NCBI GenBank assembly: GCA_020631735.1
Contig: CM036221.1
Coordinates: 14,551,381-14,615,380 of the forward strand
Direction: 5' to 3'
DNA from: Saccharum officinarum
Lineage: Eukaryota; Streptophyta; Magnoliopsida; Poales; Poaceae
Length of the DNA: 64,000 bases
Numbering within the stretch: the first letter of the stretch is position 1; each line of letters opens with the position of its first letter. The position numbers and the translations under genes are program-made. The notes under the pieces were generated by a model. That model did no database searches, was not told where the DNA came from, and was given only the letters and a program-made list of their open reading frames with translations. Below are positions 50,156 to 64,000 of this stretch, piece by piece.

Positions 50156-51099
50156 GTGGCTTCCGCTGCATATGCATGATGAACTTTTTTTTTTGAATCT
50201 TATGCATGATGAACTTGCTAACATCTATTTCGTCTCCTCACCAGAATCTTGGATTAATTGAGGAGTCCGGGGTTTCAAGACCCCTTACCCTTCAGGTTGC
50301 CAACTAATGTTTTCCATGTTAAAGAGGAAGTGTTCTTTTAGCTAATCATATTGAGGCCTTTGTGCTATGCTCGCCCAGTCTAATGCAGGAGATTATTGAA
50401 AACCATCATATGGAGCGCTTACTGAGTCACTTACATCTGGGGCACCTGAGTCAACGCCATTGCTATTGTGGCAAATGTGTTGACATTCAGTACATAAAAT
50501 GTGGTACTACATTAACCTGGATACTGCTTCGGTCTGATAACTGATAGTGTTTTGTTTGTCACTGATAAATTTGCTGGTACTTGTCGTTATTATTTCTTTT
50601 GTTTCTTTCCAATGTCATACTGAATATGATGACATATACTTGTATCCAAAACTTTCTTTGGATGTTACCAGAACTACATACCAAATAGAAAAAAAATGCA
50701 AATATTGCTTAAGCATCCACAGGACGCGAGGAGCACAAATGAATGAATAGCCTGAATCCATAAACAAATGTTGGACTGAACATCGTCATACAAAGGGCAC
50801 GTACTTGCATGGCGATACTACAAATCAGGCAAACTGAATTCGGCGGCTCAGCGCAAACCGATACATGTACTCAGGGGCATGCAGCAACACTCATCTACTT
50901 ACAGAAGCGCAGAGGATTTGTTACATCGACATCTTTTCATCTTTTCGGGGGTTAAGGGGAGTGATAACCTCGGACAAAAAATAATCACACATATTGCCTA
51001 TCTTATACCACATCTGGCAATGTCGATCTCCACCAGTTTCTTCTAACAGACATTAATTTGGTCCTCAACTAATCTTCAAGCCGTCCTCTCAGCCAGAGA

Positions 51100-53465
<2,366 letters not shown>

Positions 53466-54490
53466 GCTGCAACAGAGCTATACAATTGTGTAGCACAAAC
53501 CACTGTCCAAGCCTCCAAGGGACTTCCCTAAAGGCGCGATGGACTTGATTCACCTGCAAAGAGCATGATTATGGGAAATCAGAAAACACATGATCGGGAT
53601 GCTCAGCACAAGAAATTTGTGGTTCAGTGAAATGTTTGTTGAAAAAGCACATTCACTTGCAGACATGTTTGTATTGCTAGATAGGCTCGGGAGACTTGAC
53701 AAGAACAGACCAACCCCTTCCAAATCGGGAAGTCTTAGCATGATCAATTGGAAACTCTGTTTGTCCAGATTTTACACAGCTCCCGAGAGGAATTCAGCTC
53801 CGATCATAAATGAACAAGATATCCCAGTCCCAGCAGAGTGAATAACATCTGGCAGACGTACGCATAAATAAATCACCAAAAAATAAGGAAAAACGTTCTC
53901 GATGCATATCACCAAATTCGCGGCAAAGCTGCCACCTTTCCCCACCAATCCATCTCCATTTATTTAGTTTTCATTCACGTTGGCGGAGAACGAGGAAAAT
54001 CAACACGAACAAGAGGAAACTATGGAAGCCAAAACTACCGCTGTTCGGAAAATCACAAGCAAAAACGATATATAAAAGAAAAGAAACAAATGAAAGAAAG
54101 AAAGAAGACGACTCTGGCGTCTCGTCTGCTCGTCCCGAATCGAGCGAACCAGACGCCCGAAACGGCGAAAGCGCGCGCCTACCCCGCCCCGCCACGCCAC
54201 CGCCTCTCGATCTCACGAATCGCCAGCGCGACGGAAGGCGCCACTGCGGAATCAAACGTCCGCCGCCCGCCCGCTCGCCCGCACCTCAATCGCCGGATCC
54301 AAGAAGAGACGCAGAGCGCGAGCACGAAGAGGAGGATTACCGGATCTTCTCGGCGCGCGGATCGGCGGCGCGGGGCCCCGGGGTGGGAGTCGGGGTCGGG
54401 GCCGGGGCCGGGAAGCTTCTCCCCTCTCTTCCTCCAACTCCGGCGCGGGGAGGGAGGATTGAAGAAGAGAGGGGTTGCGGAATGGAGGAA
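53466..54490 (-). promoter_or_regulatory. 5' UTR, leader intron and promoter of the GSK3-like gene (copy 2)
   Basis: Counterpart of 32579-33610. Acceptor near 53556 and donor near 54337. Several short indels versus copy 1 fall in the GC-rich leader (54180-54420), which changes spurious ORFs on both strands and shows that none is conserved. Confidence 0.5.
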
Positions 54491-55577
54491 AGAAGGGAGG
54501 CGACGCCGGGGAGGGAAAAGACAAGTTATAACGCACAAGAAAATTGCAGGGCAGCAATAAATTCATTATTAATCTATTAATTAATTAATTAGAGCGGAAA
54601 AAGATGGAGTTTTTACTGATTTATTATTATCTTGTCTGTTTGGCCGTTGAAAGGTTCGTTCCAGCGGCGCCATTCCATTAATCGTCTCCTTGATTTGTTC
54701 TGGCGCCTCTTTTCTTTTTCTTTTCTTTTCTTTTTAGTATTAATTACTAACTCTTTTTCTTTTATACTTATTATGAATGAACTTGATTCCAAAAAAACTA
54801 AATGTTGTGCTAGTTTGTTCTATGTTAAATTTGATCGAATTGATGATAAGGTTATCAACATTATAGTACCAAATAATTATATTATAAGGATATGTTCTAT
54901 AATTATCTAAGCATATACATATTTTTAATCTATTTATTTAAGCCTATATTTAAATACATAGTAAAATCTACGTGCCTAAAATGCCGAATGCCTTGTAATT
55001 GATGAAGGGAGTAATACAGATATAGTTATCTTTTAATAAATTTGACTGAAATTATAATAGTTCTGATCTATAATAAAACTAAAATAATGTCAAGTTTCCT
55101 TTGACAGAGATAGTAATAACTTAGCCTACTCTTTTTTTAAAAAAAATAGGGATGCATTTTTGTTTTTATTGTGCAATTATTGGACGTCTAGCCTTCCAAT
55201 CTAAGCGAGGGGATTATTGTGTATCCTCAATTTATATCTAGAAAAAAAGTTGGAGTATAGCATTTATGCTCCTTTCAATGATATATCTTCTATATATGTC
55301 CCATCTTGTACTACAACGTAAATTGAAAGCATGTTTCCAGCTCACCTATTCAATGCGTTGAGATATGTATGTATTCCCAAACTTTTATGTTGGGACTTGT
55401 ATTGTGAAAGAGACGGCAAATTGCGCCATCTTCCTTAATTCCTCAAATCATGACATAAATTCTAGAAAAATAAAGAAAAGTAGTGGCACCTATATATTCA
55501 AAAAATATACATTCCTAAGTATCATTCTAAGCCAGATCAGTTATCCTCAGGAGGGTTTGTCCGTGGTCCTGTCTATT
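54491..55577. other. AT-rich intergenic DNA (copy 2)
   Basis: Counterpart of 33611-34681. No gene seen. Confidence 0.35.
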
Positions 55578-55703
55578 GCCCTGTTCGTTTGTTATAGTCC
55601 GTACTTTTCAGCTTGTGTTTTCAGCTGGAACAGTATTTTTCTCTCACAACAAATCACCGAACAGTACTTTCAGACATGACTTTTCAGCAAAGCGAACGGG
55701 ACA
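55578..55703. mobile_element. Short MITE (gccctgttcg type), copy 2
   Basis: Counterpart of 34682-34807. The right end reads agcgaacgggaca, differing slightly from copy 1. Confidence 0.6.
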
Positions 55704-55850
55704 ATATTTGTAGGTTTATGGGCAACCCGCCCCTGTTATCATCTCATCTTCCCATCCAAAATAAACTCGAGAACATTTTATGTAAATTTGTTGATAAAAA
55801 CTACCGTAGAGCGTAAATTTCTCGAAGACACATACACATGCAACATGATT

Positions 55851-56092
55851 GGGGCCTTGTTTAGATGCACCCAAAAGTTAGAATTTTTTTCACTCTCTCT
55901 CCATCACATCAATTTTTAGCCGCTTGCATGGAGTATTAAATGTAGGTAAAAATAACTAATTAAACAATTTAGTTGGAAATTACGAGATGAATCTTTTGAG
56001 CCTAGTTGGTCCACGATTGGACAATATTTGCCAAATAAGACGAAAGCGGTACTATTTATCGGGTTGAAAAAATTTGCAAACTAAACGGGGCC
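55851..56092. mobile_element. MITE with ggggccttgtttag ends (copy 2, complete)
   Basis: 242 bp, about ten bases longer than the copy-1 version at 34956-35186. Ends gggccttgtttag and ctaaacggggcc. This version is probably the true sequence. Confidence 0.7.
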
Positions 56093-56553
56093 TGAGTCAG
56101 GGCAGGGGTTTGAAGTTGAAGCTAAAGTGAAGGAACCAAATGATTGGGGTCCGGCACAGGCTGTCATGGTCGGGGCATGGGCATGCACCCCACTCTGCCT
56201 CTTCCTCTCCTCTTCCTGCCTGCCAGCAGCTGAGCTCAAAGACAACAAAAACAAAGCAAATCCATTAGATACTACTAATCCAGAAGGAAAAAAGGCATTC
56301 CATCAAATACTGCCTGTATAAAAATATATATAGATATATAGTGGCTAGGTAGGCCGGCCACCAGACTCATCACTAATCATCAGAAAAATCTTGAAACAGC
56401 CTTTTGGCTCTCTCTTTTCTTTGCTACTAGTTTATTGGGCCTTGCAATCTTATATCTTGTTTGTGTTGTAAAGCTACCCTGCGAGTGCATCTACTCATTG
56501 ATGCTTGGCGATCATTCATGGCTGTCGAGGCAAAGGTTTGGATATTATATATA

Positions 56554-56665
56554 GTCCTGCATACGCTTTTTCTCATGGCACCTTTGCTTGTGTTCATAAA
56601 CCTTTTGTTCACACAAAATGAGCTAGCTAGCTGGCCGCCCATGCTCCTGTTCGGTTATACAAGTC
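56554..56665. other. Start of unique DNA beyond the duplicated block
   Basis: First sequence not present before the gap. It continues the copy-2 contig smoothly (…atatatag|tcctgcatacg), with no break or target-site signature at the boundary. Confidence 0.6.
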
Positions 56666-56907
56666 AGACCCCATTTGGATCCCACATGAGTTAATAGCCC
56701 AGCTAATATCTCTCAAAATGAACCATTTAGCTAATGAAAAGTTACTGTTAGCTGGTTTTTACTACTAACTATATTTTAGCTAGAGGATCCAGACAGACTT
56801 AGTTAATAGGTCCGCTAATAGCCCCTGCTAGTAAAAAAAAAACTATTAGCCGGTTCCATTCAGCTAGCAGCTAACAATAACTAACTATTTCTAGATCTAA
56901 ACAGACC
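56666..56907. mobile_element. MITE-like element
   Basis: About 240 bp with loosely matching inverted ends (gaccccatttggatcc at left, ctagatctaaacagacc at right) and an interior rich in ctaatag, agctag and gttagctgg words, as in small non-autonomous elements near grass genes. Target duplication not identified. Confidence 0.4.
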
Positions 56908-57226
56908 TTTACTAACCTTGATTATCTCCCTATTCATTTGATAAATGCAAGAAAATCTCGAAGGTTCAAGCAAGCATCACCGCGAATTTTAAATTTCCTC
57001 TTTACTTTTAATTTCCAAAAAACAGGATAGCTTAGTGTGTGTATATGGGCAGCGCACGTCCCGTGCCATCCACTTCTGCCTCGCGTACATGTACATCAGG
57101 TAAGAATACGATTCGTCCGTATTATATATACTTGCTATAGGTACATGGATGCATGATACGGTGTCCGACAGAGTTAAACAACTCATAATATTTTTATATG
57201 CATGTATGTATACTAGCTACACTCCG

Positions 57227-57487
57227 TAAAACCAGCACGGATTCTTCTGTTTATCAAATGAATAGGGAGATATACTAAGCATCATCACCGAACATAACTA
57301 ACTATCCAATCACGGAGATTTATTATGAATAGGGATATATAGTAGCTACACTCCTATTCATTTGTATGTTCGGAGATTTATTATTATGTTCGGTGTATAC
57401 TAAGCATCATCACCGAACATAATAATAAATCTCGATAAAACCAGCACGGATTCTTCTGATGCCAGCATAACTAACTATCCAATCACG
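57227..57487. repeat. Scrambled direct and inverted repeat cluster
   Basis: Three words occur twice in direct orientation: A (57227-57249 and 57436-57458; ccagcacggattcttctg), B (57272-57296 and 57397-57421; taagcatcatcaccgaac), C (57293-57314 and 57466-57487; taactaactatccaatcacg). Between them lies a perfect 23-bp inverted repeat (57373-57395 with 57411-57433) around a 15-base loop. An inverted pair caaatgaatagg / cctattcatttg (57255 and 57353) also occurs. Confidence 0.85.
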
Positions 57488-57497
57488 CAGCACTAAA

Positions 57498-58929
57498 CTA
57501 GTACTGAGCATGGCCTAATTTCTTAATAAAATCCGACCGAAGCTGTGAATTTAAAATTTGAAAACGAATCAGGAAGCACGTAGGAGAGGCAGGCAGGAGA
57601 CCAGGACCGGCCGGGCCGACGTGGACAGTGCAGCAGCTGTTCGTCACCGGCGCCGGCCGCTCACAACCGGCACGGCGGCCGGTGGACCGGATCAAAGAAT
57701 TCATTCGTTCAGAAATCATAACACGGCAGAGTACGTGCTGTTTATTTATTCTGTTTGTTTATTGATTACTATTAGTACAAACAACAATTTGCCCTGATGG
57801 AAAACTAGATCATCCTGGTCTGCCCTGGCAAGCATGCAGTCCTCAAAGTTTGAAGTTTGAAGTTTGAAGTTTGAAGGGCATGGTAGCTTACATTTCAACT
57901 TGAGTCCCGTGCATCGTTTTGAAATTTTCAGCATGCAGCTGGGCCAAAGCGTTGGTTTAATTCGTCAGCTGCATGCACAGTTGGTATGTGGGGGACAAAA
58001 TGAAGACCCGGCCGCATTTTATGACGTACGTACAGGCACAGCAGACTGCAACGATCGACGACGCTGACATTTCGTTGGTACGTACGAGATTTATAACGCA
58101 TCCATGTTGGTAGTACTACGTGGGGCCGTGCATGTATGAGTTCTTCAAATTGAACCAATCAAGCAACTTGAAGTATCCTCAACCACTTGATGGATTGATT
58201 TGTTTCCACGTTCATTTCCAGCTTATCTTCAGTAAACCGGCTTCAAATCATGGTAGCCCGGCACATTCGGTCGAGGTGTGGTGGCGGACACTGGGGGGAA
58301 TGTCCTTTCAAGCTAGGACATGCCCGGAGCATGAGGTGAAGGCGGAGGGGAAGGGTGGTGGTGGTCGCAGCAGGAGTTGAAGACAAGGGTACGGTAGAAA
58401 AGATTTTTTTCTCATCTTCTCTCTCTTAAAATATGATAAATGAATAAAGTAATCGGTGTGGTGTCTTACAACAAATAATCGCGCTTTTATAATGGTACTC
58501 AGCAAATGTTATTGTTTGCTGTGTGAATTGGGCAATACCATGTTTCTCCCGTAGCAAAATGTCACTTCATGTTATGACCCATGTACTAAAAGTTAATACT
58601 ATTAGAATAGATGTTTTAGAGTAAGTATCCAGCTCATACTATTGACGCTCCTAATCCAACGAGACCTTAACTCAAGCCCCTACTTTATAGAGGTCTCTAA
58701 ATCTCCTCCTTCGATCCCATCTTTTAAGGCGTGCAGGGAGCTCCCTTCTTCTTTCTAGTAAAATTATCCCCGCACCCACTTCCACGCATCAGTTTTTCGT
58801 CTCAACTCTCCCTGCGAAGCCCCTTGTCCTGGCGCAGCTCCTCTCCAAAAGGTACTCAACCCTGCCGGGGCTCGTTCCGCATGCCCGGCCTCTCCTTGCC
58901 ATCTCTAGTGCCCTCCCTCTTCTCTCCTT
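57498..58929. other. Intergenic DNA, no gene recognised
   Basis: Mixed composition with a GC-rich patch (57560-57690), but no conserved frame, splice structure or RNA gene I can support. It contains the 7-bp tandem repeat at 57846-57875. ORFs of 60-90 codons here are not convincing. Confidence 0.4.
57846..57875. repeat. Four-unit 7-bp tandem repeat (aagtttg)
   Basis: aagtttg repeated four times plus two bases. No associated gene. Confidence 0.9.
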
Positions 58930-59090
58930 TGTCCCTATAGCTTAGTTGATTAGAATGATGCTCTTCTCTCTCCTCTCTTCTGTTCCCGTAGCTCAGTCGA
59001 TTGGAACGACTAGTGCTCCTCTCTCTCCTCTCCTCTGACTCCATAGTTTAGTCGACTAGAATGTCTCTGTCATCTCTGGTGCTCCTACCT
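58930..59090. repeat. Three diverged tandem units with tagctcagtcgattgga core
   Basis: Units of about 60 bp containing tagcttagttgattagaa (58938), tagctcagtcgattggaa (58989) and tagtttagtcgactagaa (59044), separated by CT-rich spacers. The core resembles a tRNA A box, but no B box or cloverleaf follows. Confidence 0.6.
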
Positions 59091-59104
59091 CTCCGCTCTT
59101 CCGT

Positions 59105-61101
59105 TGTAAGGTCCAAATAGGCTAGAGGGGGGGTGAATAGCCTAATTAAAACTTCTACAAGAATTACTTAACCACAAGTTAGTACGAAAGGTGGCGACGC
59201 AAAAGCACTAGCTCTAACTAATTAAGCAAGCCACCTACACAAGTCTAGTACAAGGCTATTCACTAAAACACAACAACAACTACAAGCTAAAAACAAGAAG
59301 TAATACGAGAAAAGAGCTTCGAGTGATTATACCGCTGTGTAGAGATGAGAAGTACCAATAAAACAATCACACAAGAGAAATCCTCGAGAAGAGAATGACA
59401 CAAGAATTTATCCCGAGGTTCACTTGCTTCCCGGCAAGCTACTCCCCATTGTGGCGATACACCCACTTGTCGGTTCGCGAGCTAATCGACTACCAAGAGT
59501 CGAGCCCTCGGCGGGCGCCGCACAACCGCACACAAGATGGGGATCCTCCAAGCCACGAGCTCCACTAGAGTATCCAATTCGTGAACTCCCATGGGGAAGG
59601 ATCAAGAACCCCTTACAACACTTGGTGAGGGCTCCAACAATCTACAATTACGAGCTCAATCACCTCCGCTGCTCCAAGCCGTCTACCGTGTCGGGAAACA
59701 CGGAAGAGTAACAAGAAATCCATAGCAACTCGAAGATCAAGTGCCTCTAGGATGCAACTGTCAAGCAATGCACTTGAATCTCACTCAATATCACTCAAGA
59801 TGTGCAACTATGCAAAGAGATGAGTGGAGGGGTTGTTCTCTAGCTCAAAGGATGTCTCTAGGTCTCAAAATGTGCAAGAGTTACCCTCAAACCCCAGACA
59901 TCCTCTATTTATAGCAAAGGGGTACGCAGCTAGCCGTTATCGGACGACACAGTTCAAAACGAGCTGACCGGACGCTCCGGTCAGGGTGACCGGACGCGTC
60001 CGGTCACTGCAGGACAAGCGTGAACAGTGCACGTCAGAAGTTACCGTTGCTATGACCGGACGCGCTCTAGCGTATGACCGGACGCACTCTAGCGAATGAC
60101 CGGACGCGCTCTAGTATATGACCGGACGCGCCGCACCTGGTGTCCGGTCGGAGTCCAGTAAGCTCCCACCGCGATCGGACGCGTCCGATCGCACGTGACT
60201 GGACGCGCTGCGCGTCTGATCAGCACTCCGCTGCTCTCTGTCCCTCTGGACGCCTGACCGGACGCTCCGGTTCCGTGAGGGACCGGACGCGCCGGTCGTG
60301 CGTTCTCTTTCAGCGCACAGGTGAACTGACCGGATGCGCTGGTCAGGCCAGACCAGCGTCCGGTCACTAACCCTAAGCGCGCTGACCGGATTGAACTGAC
60401 CGGACGCGTCCGGTCAAACCGTGACCGCGTCCGGTGCAGCGTTCGGTCACCACAGTGACCGCCGTTCGCCTCCGTTTCTTTTCTGACTTTCGGCACAGTA
60501 GAAAATAGGCATTTCACTTCCCCAAAAAGCGCCGAATCCCGCCGAGCAAGCTCGGCGGGAGGGAGAGAGGAACTCAAACCCCTCTCTACCGCTTAAACTC
60601 CACCGCCTTCGCAAAAGTGCTAACACCACCAAGTGTACACCACCATGTGCATGTGTGTTAGCATTTCATAAATATTTTTCAAGACGTTATGTTAGCTCTT
60701 TACTAGATCCTAATGCATATGCTCAAGACATTGATCTAGTGGCACTTGATTTCCGAGCTAACTGTGATTGCCCCTCTTGATAGTCGGCTATGTATCCTAA
60801 ACCCGATCAATCACTTCTCTACTCATCTTAGACCAGCAAAAGAAAAATTCTATGGCTATACCTTTGCCTTGCGCTCTTAGATCCTTCTCTTTCACTTGAT
60901 CATCATGTCCATCATATTAGGTGCATCTCCACCATGATCATCATTTCATGTCCATGCACCATCTCTTTGTGATCTTGTGGCCACCACTCCTTGCCACATA
61001 CACCTTCATCACATGTGTTGTTTATGCCTAACTCAAAACACTTAACACATGGCATTAGCAACTTGGTGTCATTAATTATCAAAACCAAACTTGGGCTTTC
61101 A
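59105..61101 (-). repeat. 3' LTR of the second Copia element (1997 bp)
   Basis: Starts tgtaaggtccaaatagg and ends ttgggctttca. Minus-strand TATA box at 59905-59913. Motif cluster at about 59960-60440 with full GACCGGACGCGTCCGGTC copies near 59988 and 60399. The left target duplication would be ccgtt (59100-59104) if the insertion is simple; the other side is outside the window. Confidence 0.9.
59960..60440. repeat. Palindromic motif cluster in the second Copia LTR
   Basis: Same 18-base palindrome and half-sites as at 14129-14670. A local run of four units of about 20 bp (gaccggacgcrctctagyrtat, 60054-60130) shows recent small-scale amplification. Confidence 0.7.
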
Positions 61102-61115
61102 ATCTCCCCCTTTTT
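61102..61115 (-). other. Polypurine tract of the second Copia element
   Basis: caaaaagggggagat on the minus strand just before the LTR start TGAAAGC, identical to the tract at 4778-4791. Confidence 0.85.
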
Positions 61116-62127
61116 GATAATTGATGACAAACATCACAAAGATATGAAATGAAATCAATTTTTAATTTCGATAGTATTAGCTCCCCCTACATATGTGCTT
61201 CCATGAGTTTGGTTCAATTGTGCACATATGTATGGTTTTGAATTTTGGGAGAGTTACTACTATCAAATTGATGCTAAGATATATAGAATGGACCTTTGAA
61301 GCGTGATACCAATCGGAGTTGCCTTTATATACCATCCTTAGCATCGATGTAGCTACACACCACTTGTAATACATCACTTGTAAAGATCACAAACACTAAA
61401 ATACCCCGTGAGATCAACATTATAAGCAAAGGTGTCTAGATACCACTTGTAAAGCTACTCTTAACAATTCATCATTCAAATTCTATTTCTAGCATACATC
61501 AAACAATCATGAATATGAATTTAAGCTTTGCAATGCAACAATTTATCATGTTAATGCACATACAAATGCAACAAATAATTCATGAGCTTGCTCCCCCTAC
61601 TTGTGTGCTCAATTTTAATTGATCCCTTTCTTCCCCTTTGTAACTTAACTTTTTATCTTTGTGACTTTTCTCTCCTTCTTTGTCAACAATCACTAAAAAG
61701 GTGCCAATTTTAGAGAGAGATAAGTCAATTAATATGAGGGAGTCCAAATTATGGTTCAATCTAGATCACTTGCCTAGATTATATAATTCGGTTTGAACCA
61801 AGGATAAGCTTTTTCACACCTCATAAAGTATAAGGGTTATCTTGACCATGTTGAATTATACATCATGAGCTCATTTTCTAGATTCAACACTAGGTTTGCA
61901 AGCCCACAAACATGTCATATGCTACCACTAGATTAAACAAACATAGAAGCAATAGTGGTACCATATATACATCAAAATCATTTGATTTTCATGAATGAGC
62001 TTATTTGTCATGCAAATATGTCTATATGTTCTAACCATGTCCTTAGCAAAGTATGAATGATATGCCAAACAACTTTACCTTGCTATGTTGGAGGAGAGGC
62101 ATGTCATATAAGAATGTGGGGGTGCAC
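61116..62127 (-). other. 3' non-coding region of the second Copia element
   Basis: About 1 kb homologous in layout and in several words to 4792-5917 (for example ggacctttgaagcgtgatac). No envelope-like ORF. Confidence 0.6.
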
Positions 62128-62628
62128 TCATTTCAAGTTGGAGAAGTCAAGTATGTTCAATTCATTCTTCAACTTGTAAAATTTTTTCTCATCAAGTGGC
62201 TTTGTGAATATATCGGCTAATTGATCTTCGGTGCCAATGCTTTCAATGCTAATATCACCCTTTTGTTGATGGTCTCTTATGAAGTGATGTCTTATGTCAA
62301 TGTGCTTGGTTCTTGAATGTTGAACCGGATTTTGAGTCATCTTGATAGCACTCTCATTATCACAAAACAATGGCATATTCTTGAATTTTATTCCAAAGTC
62401 ACTCAAAGTTGCCTTCATCCAAAGCAATTGTGCACAACAACTACCGGCACTAATGTATTCGGCCTCAGCGGTAGATAGTGCAACACTATTTTATTTCTTT
62501 GATGACCATGAAACAAGAGACCTTCCAAGCAATTAATAAGTGCCACTTGTGCTCATTCTATCAATCTTGCATCCACCATAGTCGGAGTCCGAATATCCAA
62601 TCAACTCAAAATTAGACCCCTTTCGAAA
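62128..62628 (-). pseudogene. Copia RNase H region with premature stops
   Basis: The open part at 62128-62427 (99 codons) carries LFCDNESAI, KHIDIRHHFIRD and the C-terminal ADIFTKPLDEKKF. Upstream the same frame continues through AEAEY-type sequence but is cut by stops where the related element has Gln (WSSKK-stop near 62490; TY-stop-LLGRS near 62533). Both are consistent with CAA to TAA changes. The YSDSDYGGC catalytic segment lies near 62580-62600. Confidence 0.85.
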
Positions 62629-64000
62629 CTATAATCCAACATCATGAGTGCCCTTAAGATATCTCAATATTCTCTTGGTTGCTTTCAAGTGACTTTCTCT
62701 AGGTGAAGCTTGATATCTTGCACACTTGCACACACTAAACATCACATCCGGCCTAGTAGCGGTGACATAGAGCAAACTTCCAATCATAGACCGGTATAGC
62801 TTTTGATCTATCATGTTTCCACTATCATCAATACCCAATTGATTATTAGTGCCCATTGGTGTACTCATTTGCTTAGCATCTTGCAATCCAAACTTCTTGA
62901 TCATGTCCTTGATGTACTTGCCTTGACTTACAAAAGTGTCATTCTTCATTTGCTTGATTTGAAGTCCAAGGAAGTAACTAAGCTCTCTAATCATAGACAT
63001 CTCAAACTTATTAGCCATTATATTTTCAAACTCTTCACAAAAGTCTTGGTTAGTTGATCCAAAGATAATGTCATCCACATAGATTTGCAATACAAACAAG
63101 TTATTTCCAAGCTTCTTGGTGAAGAGAGTGGTGTCAACCTTTCCCATCTTGAACCCTTTAGAGAGAAGAAAGTCCCTCAATCTCTCATACCATGCTCTAG
63201 GTGCTTGCTTCAAACCATACAATGCCTTCTTTAGCTTGTAAACATGGTCGGGCTTCTTGTCATCTTCAAAACCGGGAGGTTGCTCAACATAAACTTCTTC
63301 ATTAATGTAGCCATTGAGAAATGCACTTTTGACATCCATTTGATAGAGCTTGATGTTGTGTGCACAAGCATATGCTAATAAGGTTCTAATTGCCTCCAAT
63401 CTTGCAACCGGTGCATATGTCTCTCCAAAGTCAAGACCCTCAACTTGAGTGTATCCTTGTGCTACTAATCTTGCTTTGTTCCTCACAACCATGCTATCTT
63501 GATCTTGCTTGTTTCTAAAGACCCACTTAGTGCCAATCACATTGTAGTTCTTTGGCCTCTCAACAAGTTTCCAAACTTGATTTCTAGCAAAGTTGTTTAG
63601 TTCTTCATGCATGGCATTTACCCAATCGGAATCCTTTAAAGCATCTTCTAATTTCTCAGGTTCTTCAAGTGACACAAATGAGTAATGCTCACAAAAGGAT
63701 GCTAGCCTTGATCTAGTTTGAACACCACTTTGAATTCCACCAATGATTTGATCCAACGGATGATCTCTTGCAATGCTAGTAGGTTGGAGTATTGGGAGTT
63801 GATTGCTTCCACTTGTTTGACCTTGAACTTGAGCTTTATCATGAGTACCACTAGAGCTTGCTTGATTTGTATCAATTTTCACACTTTGGTTGATCACATG
63901 AATATCATCATCATCATCAACTTGCCTTGGCCTAACATCACCAATGTCCATGTTTCTCATTGCATTTGCCAATTGGTCTCCTCTCACATCATCAAGGTTT
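62629..64000 (-). pseudogene. Copia reverse transcriptase (partial at window edge)
   Basis: A 452-codon frame that stays open to the window end. Signatures: [61 protein letters not shown], catalytic YVDD (about 63072-63083), [16 protein letters not shown]. It ends at a TAG following DVGL, where the other element has Trp, so RT is separated from RNase H by a nonsense change. The RT core itself appears complete. Confidence 0.9.

Larger units (their letters stand above)
59105..64000 (-). mobile_element. Copia LTR retrotransposon, 3' part (continues past window)
   Basis: On the minus strand: reverse transcriptase, RNase H, 3' non-coding region, polypurine tract 61102-61115, 3' LTR 59105-61101. 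The same layout as the 2773-12639 element and about 80% similar in pol protein. Its LTR matches the solo LTR at 13274-15321. Gag, protease, integrase and 5' LTR lie beyond 64000. At least three premature stops show that it is not coding-competent. Confidence 0.92.

Noticed and set aside
58977..59030. tRNA gene
   Set aside because: Only an A-box-like core; no B box, anticodon stem or cloverleaf can be drawn.

Overview
This window is plant nuclear DNA from a grass. The nested Copia and Gypsy LTRs, the Tourist- and Stowaway-like MITEs, GC-rich 5' leaders and monocot-like protein sequences all fit. MITE and LTR types make me think of the Andropogoneae (sorghum, sugarcane, Miscanthus group), which is inference. 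Only two host genes are recognisable. One is a DRM3-like DNA methyltransferase homologue of the RNA-directed DNA methylation (RdDM) pathway (+ strand). The other is a clade-I GSK3/SHAGGY-like kinase (- strand). They lie tail to tail about 2 kb apart, and each appears twice.

Layout. 1-1821: part of a reverse-oriented Gypsy-type LTR. 1822-15796: an old LTR fragment (+) split by a full-length 9.9-kb Copia element (2773-12639, -, decayed ORFs) and by a 2.05-kb solo LTR (13274-15321). 15797-21560: Tourist-like MITE, unassigned AT-rich DNA, a 3.4-kb Gypsy-type solo LTR ending at a long TA microsatellite, and a Stowaway-like MITE. 21560-28180: DRM3-like gene, whose introns carry a Tourist MITE, a truncated SINE and a 972-bp palindromic retroelement. 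28600-29270: RNase H-like relic. 30214-33600: GSK3-like gene with a leader intron. 33600-35642: intergenic DNA with two MITEs, then a 100-N gap (35643-35742).

After the gap, 35743-56553 repeats 14864-35642 almost base for base. The first copy runs exactly into the gap and the second starts exactly after it. The differences are mostly single-base homopolymer indels that become dense just before the gap. The simplest reading is that two contigs overlapping by about 20.8 kb were placed end to end, so both genes are probably single-copy here. 56554-59104 is unique DNA with a MITE-like element, a scrambled repeat cluster and small tandem repeats. 59105-64000 is the 3' end of a second Copia element (-), running off the window.

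How the genes relate: the DRM3-like protein would act with Pol V and siRNAs to direct DNA methylation of transposons, which fill this window. The GSK3-like kinase would act in brassinosteroid, stress or developmental signalling. I see no functional link between them beyond adjacency. The most unusual object is the palindromic retroelement inside the DRM3-like gene: two 5' halves (LTR plus primer-binding-like site) joined tail to tail and flanked by one 5-bp target duplication.
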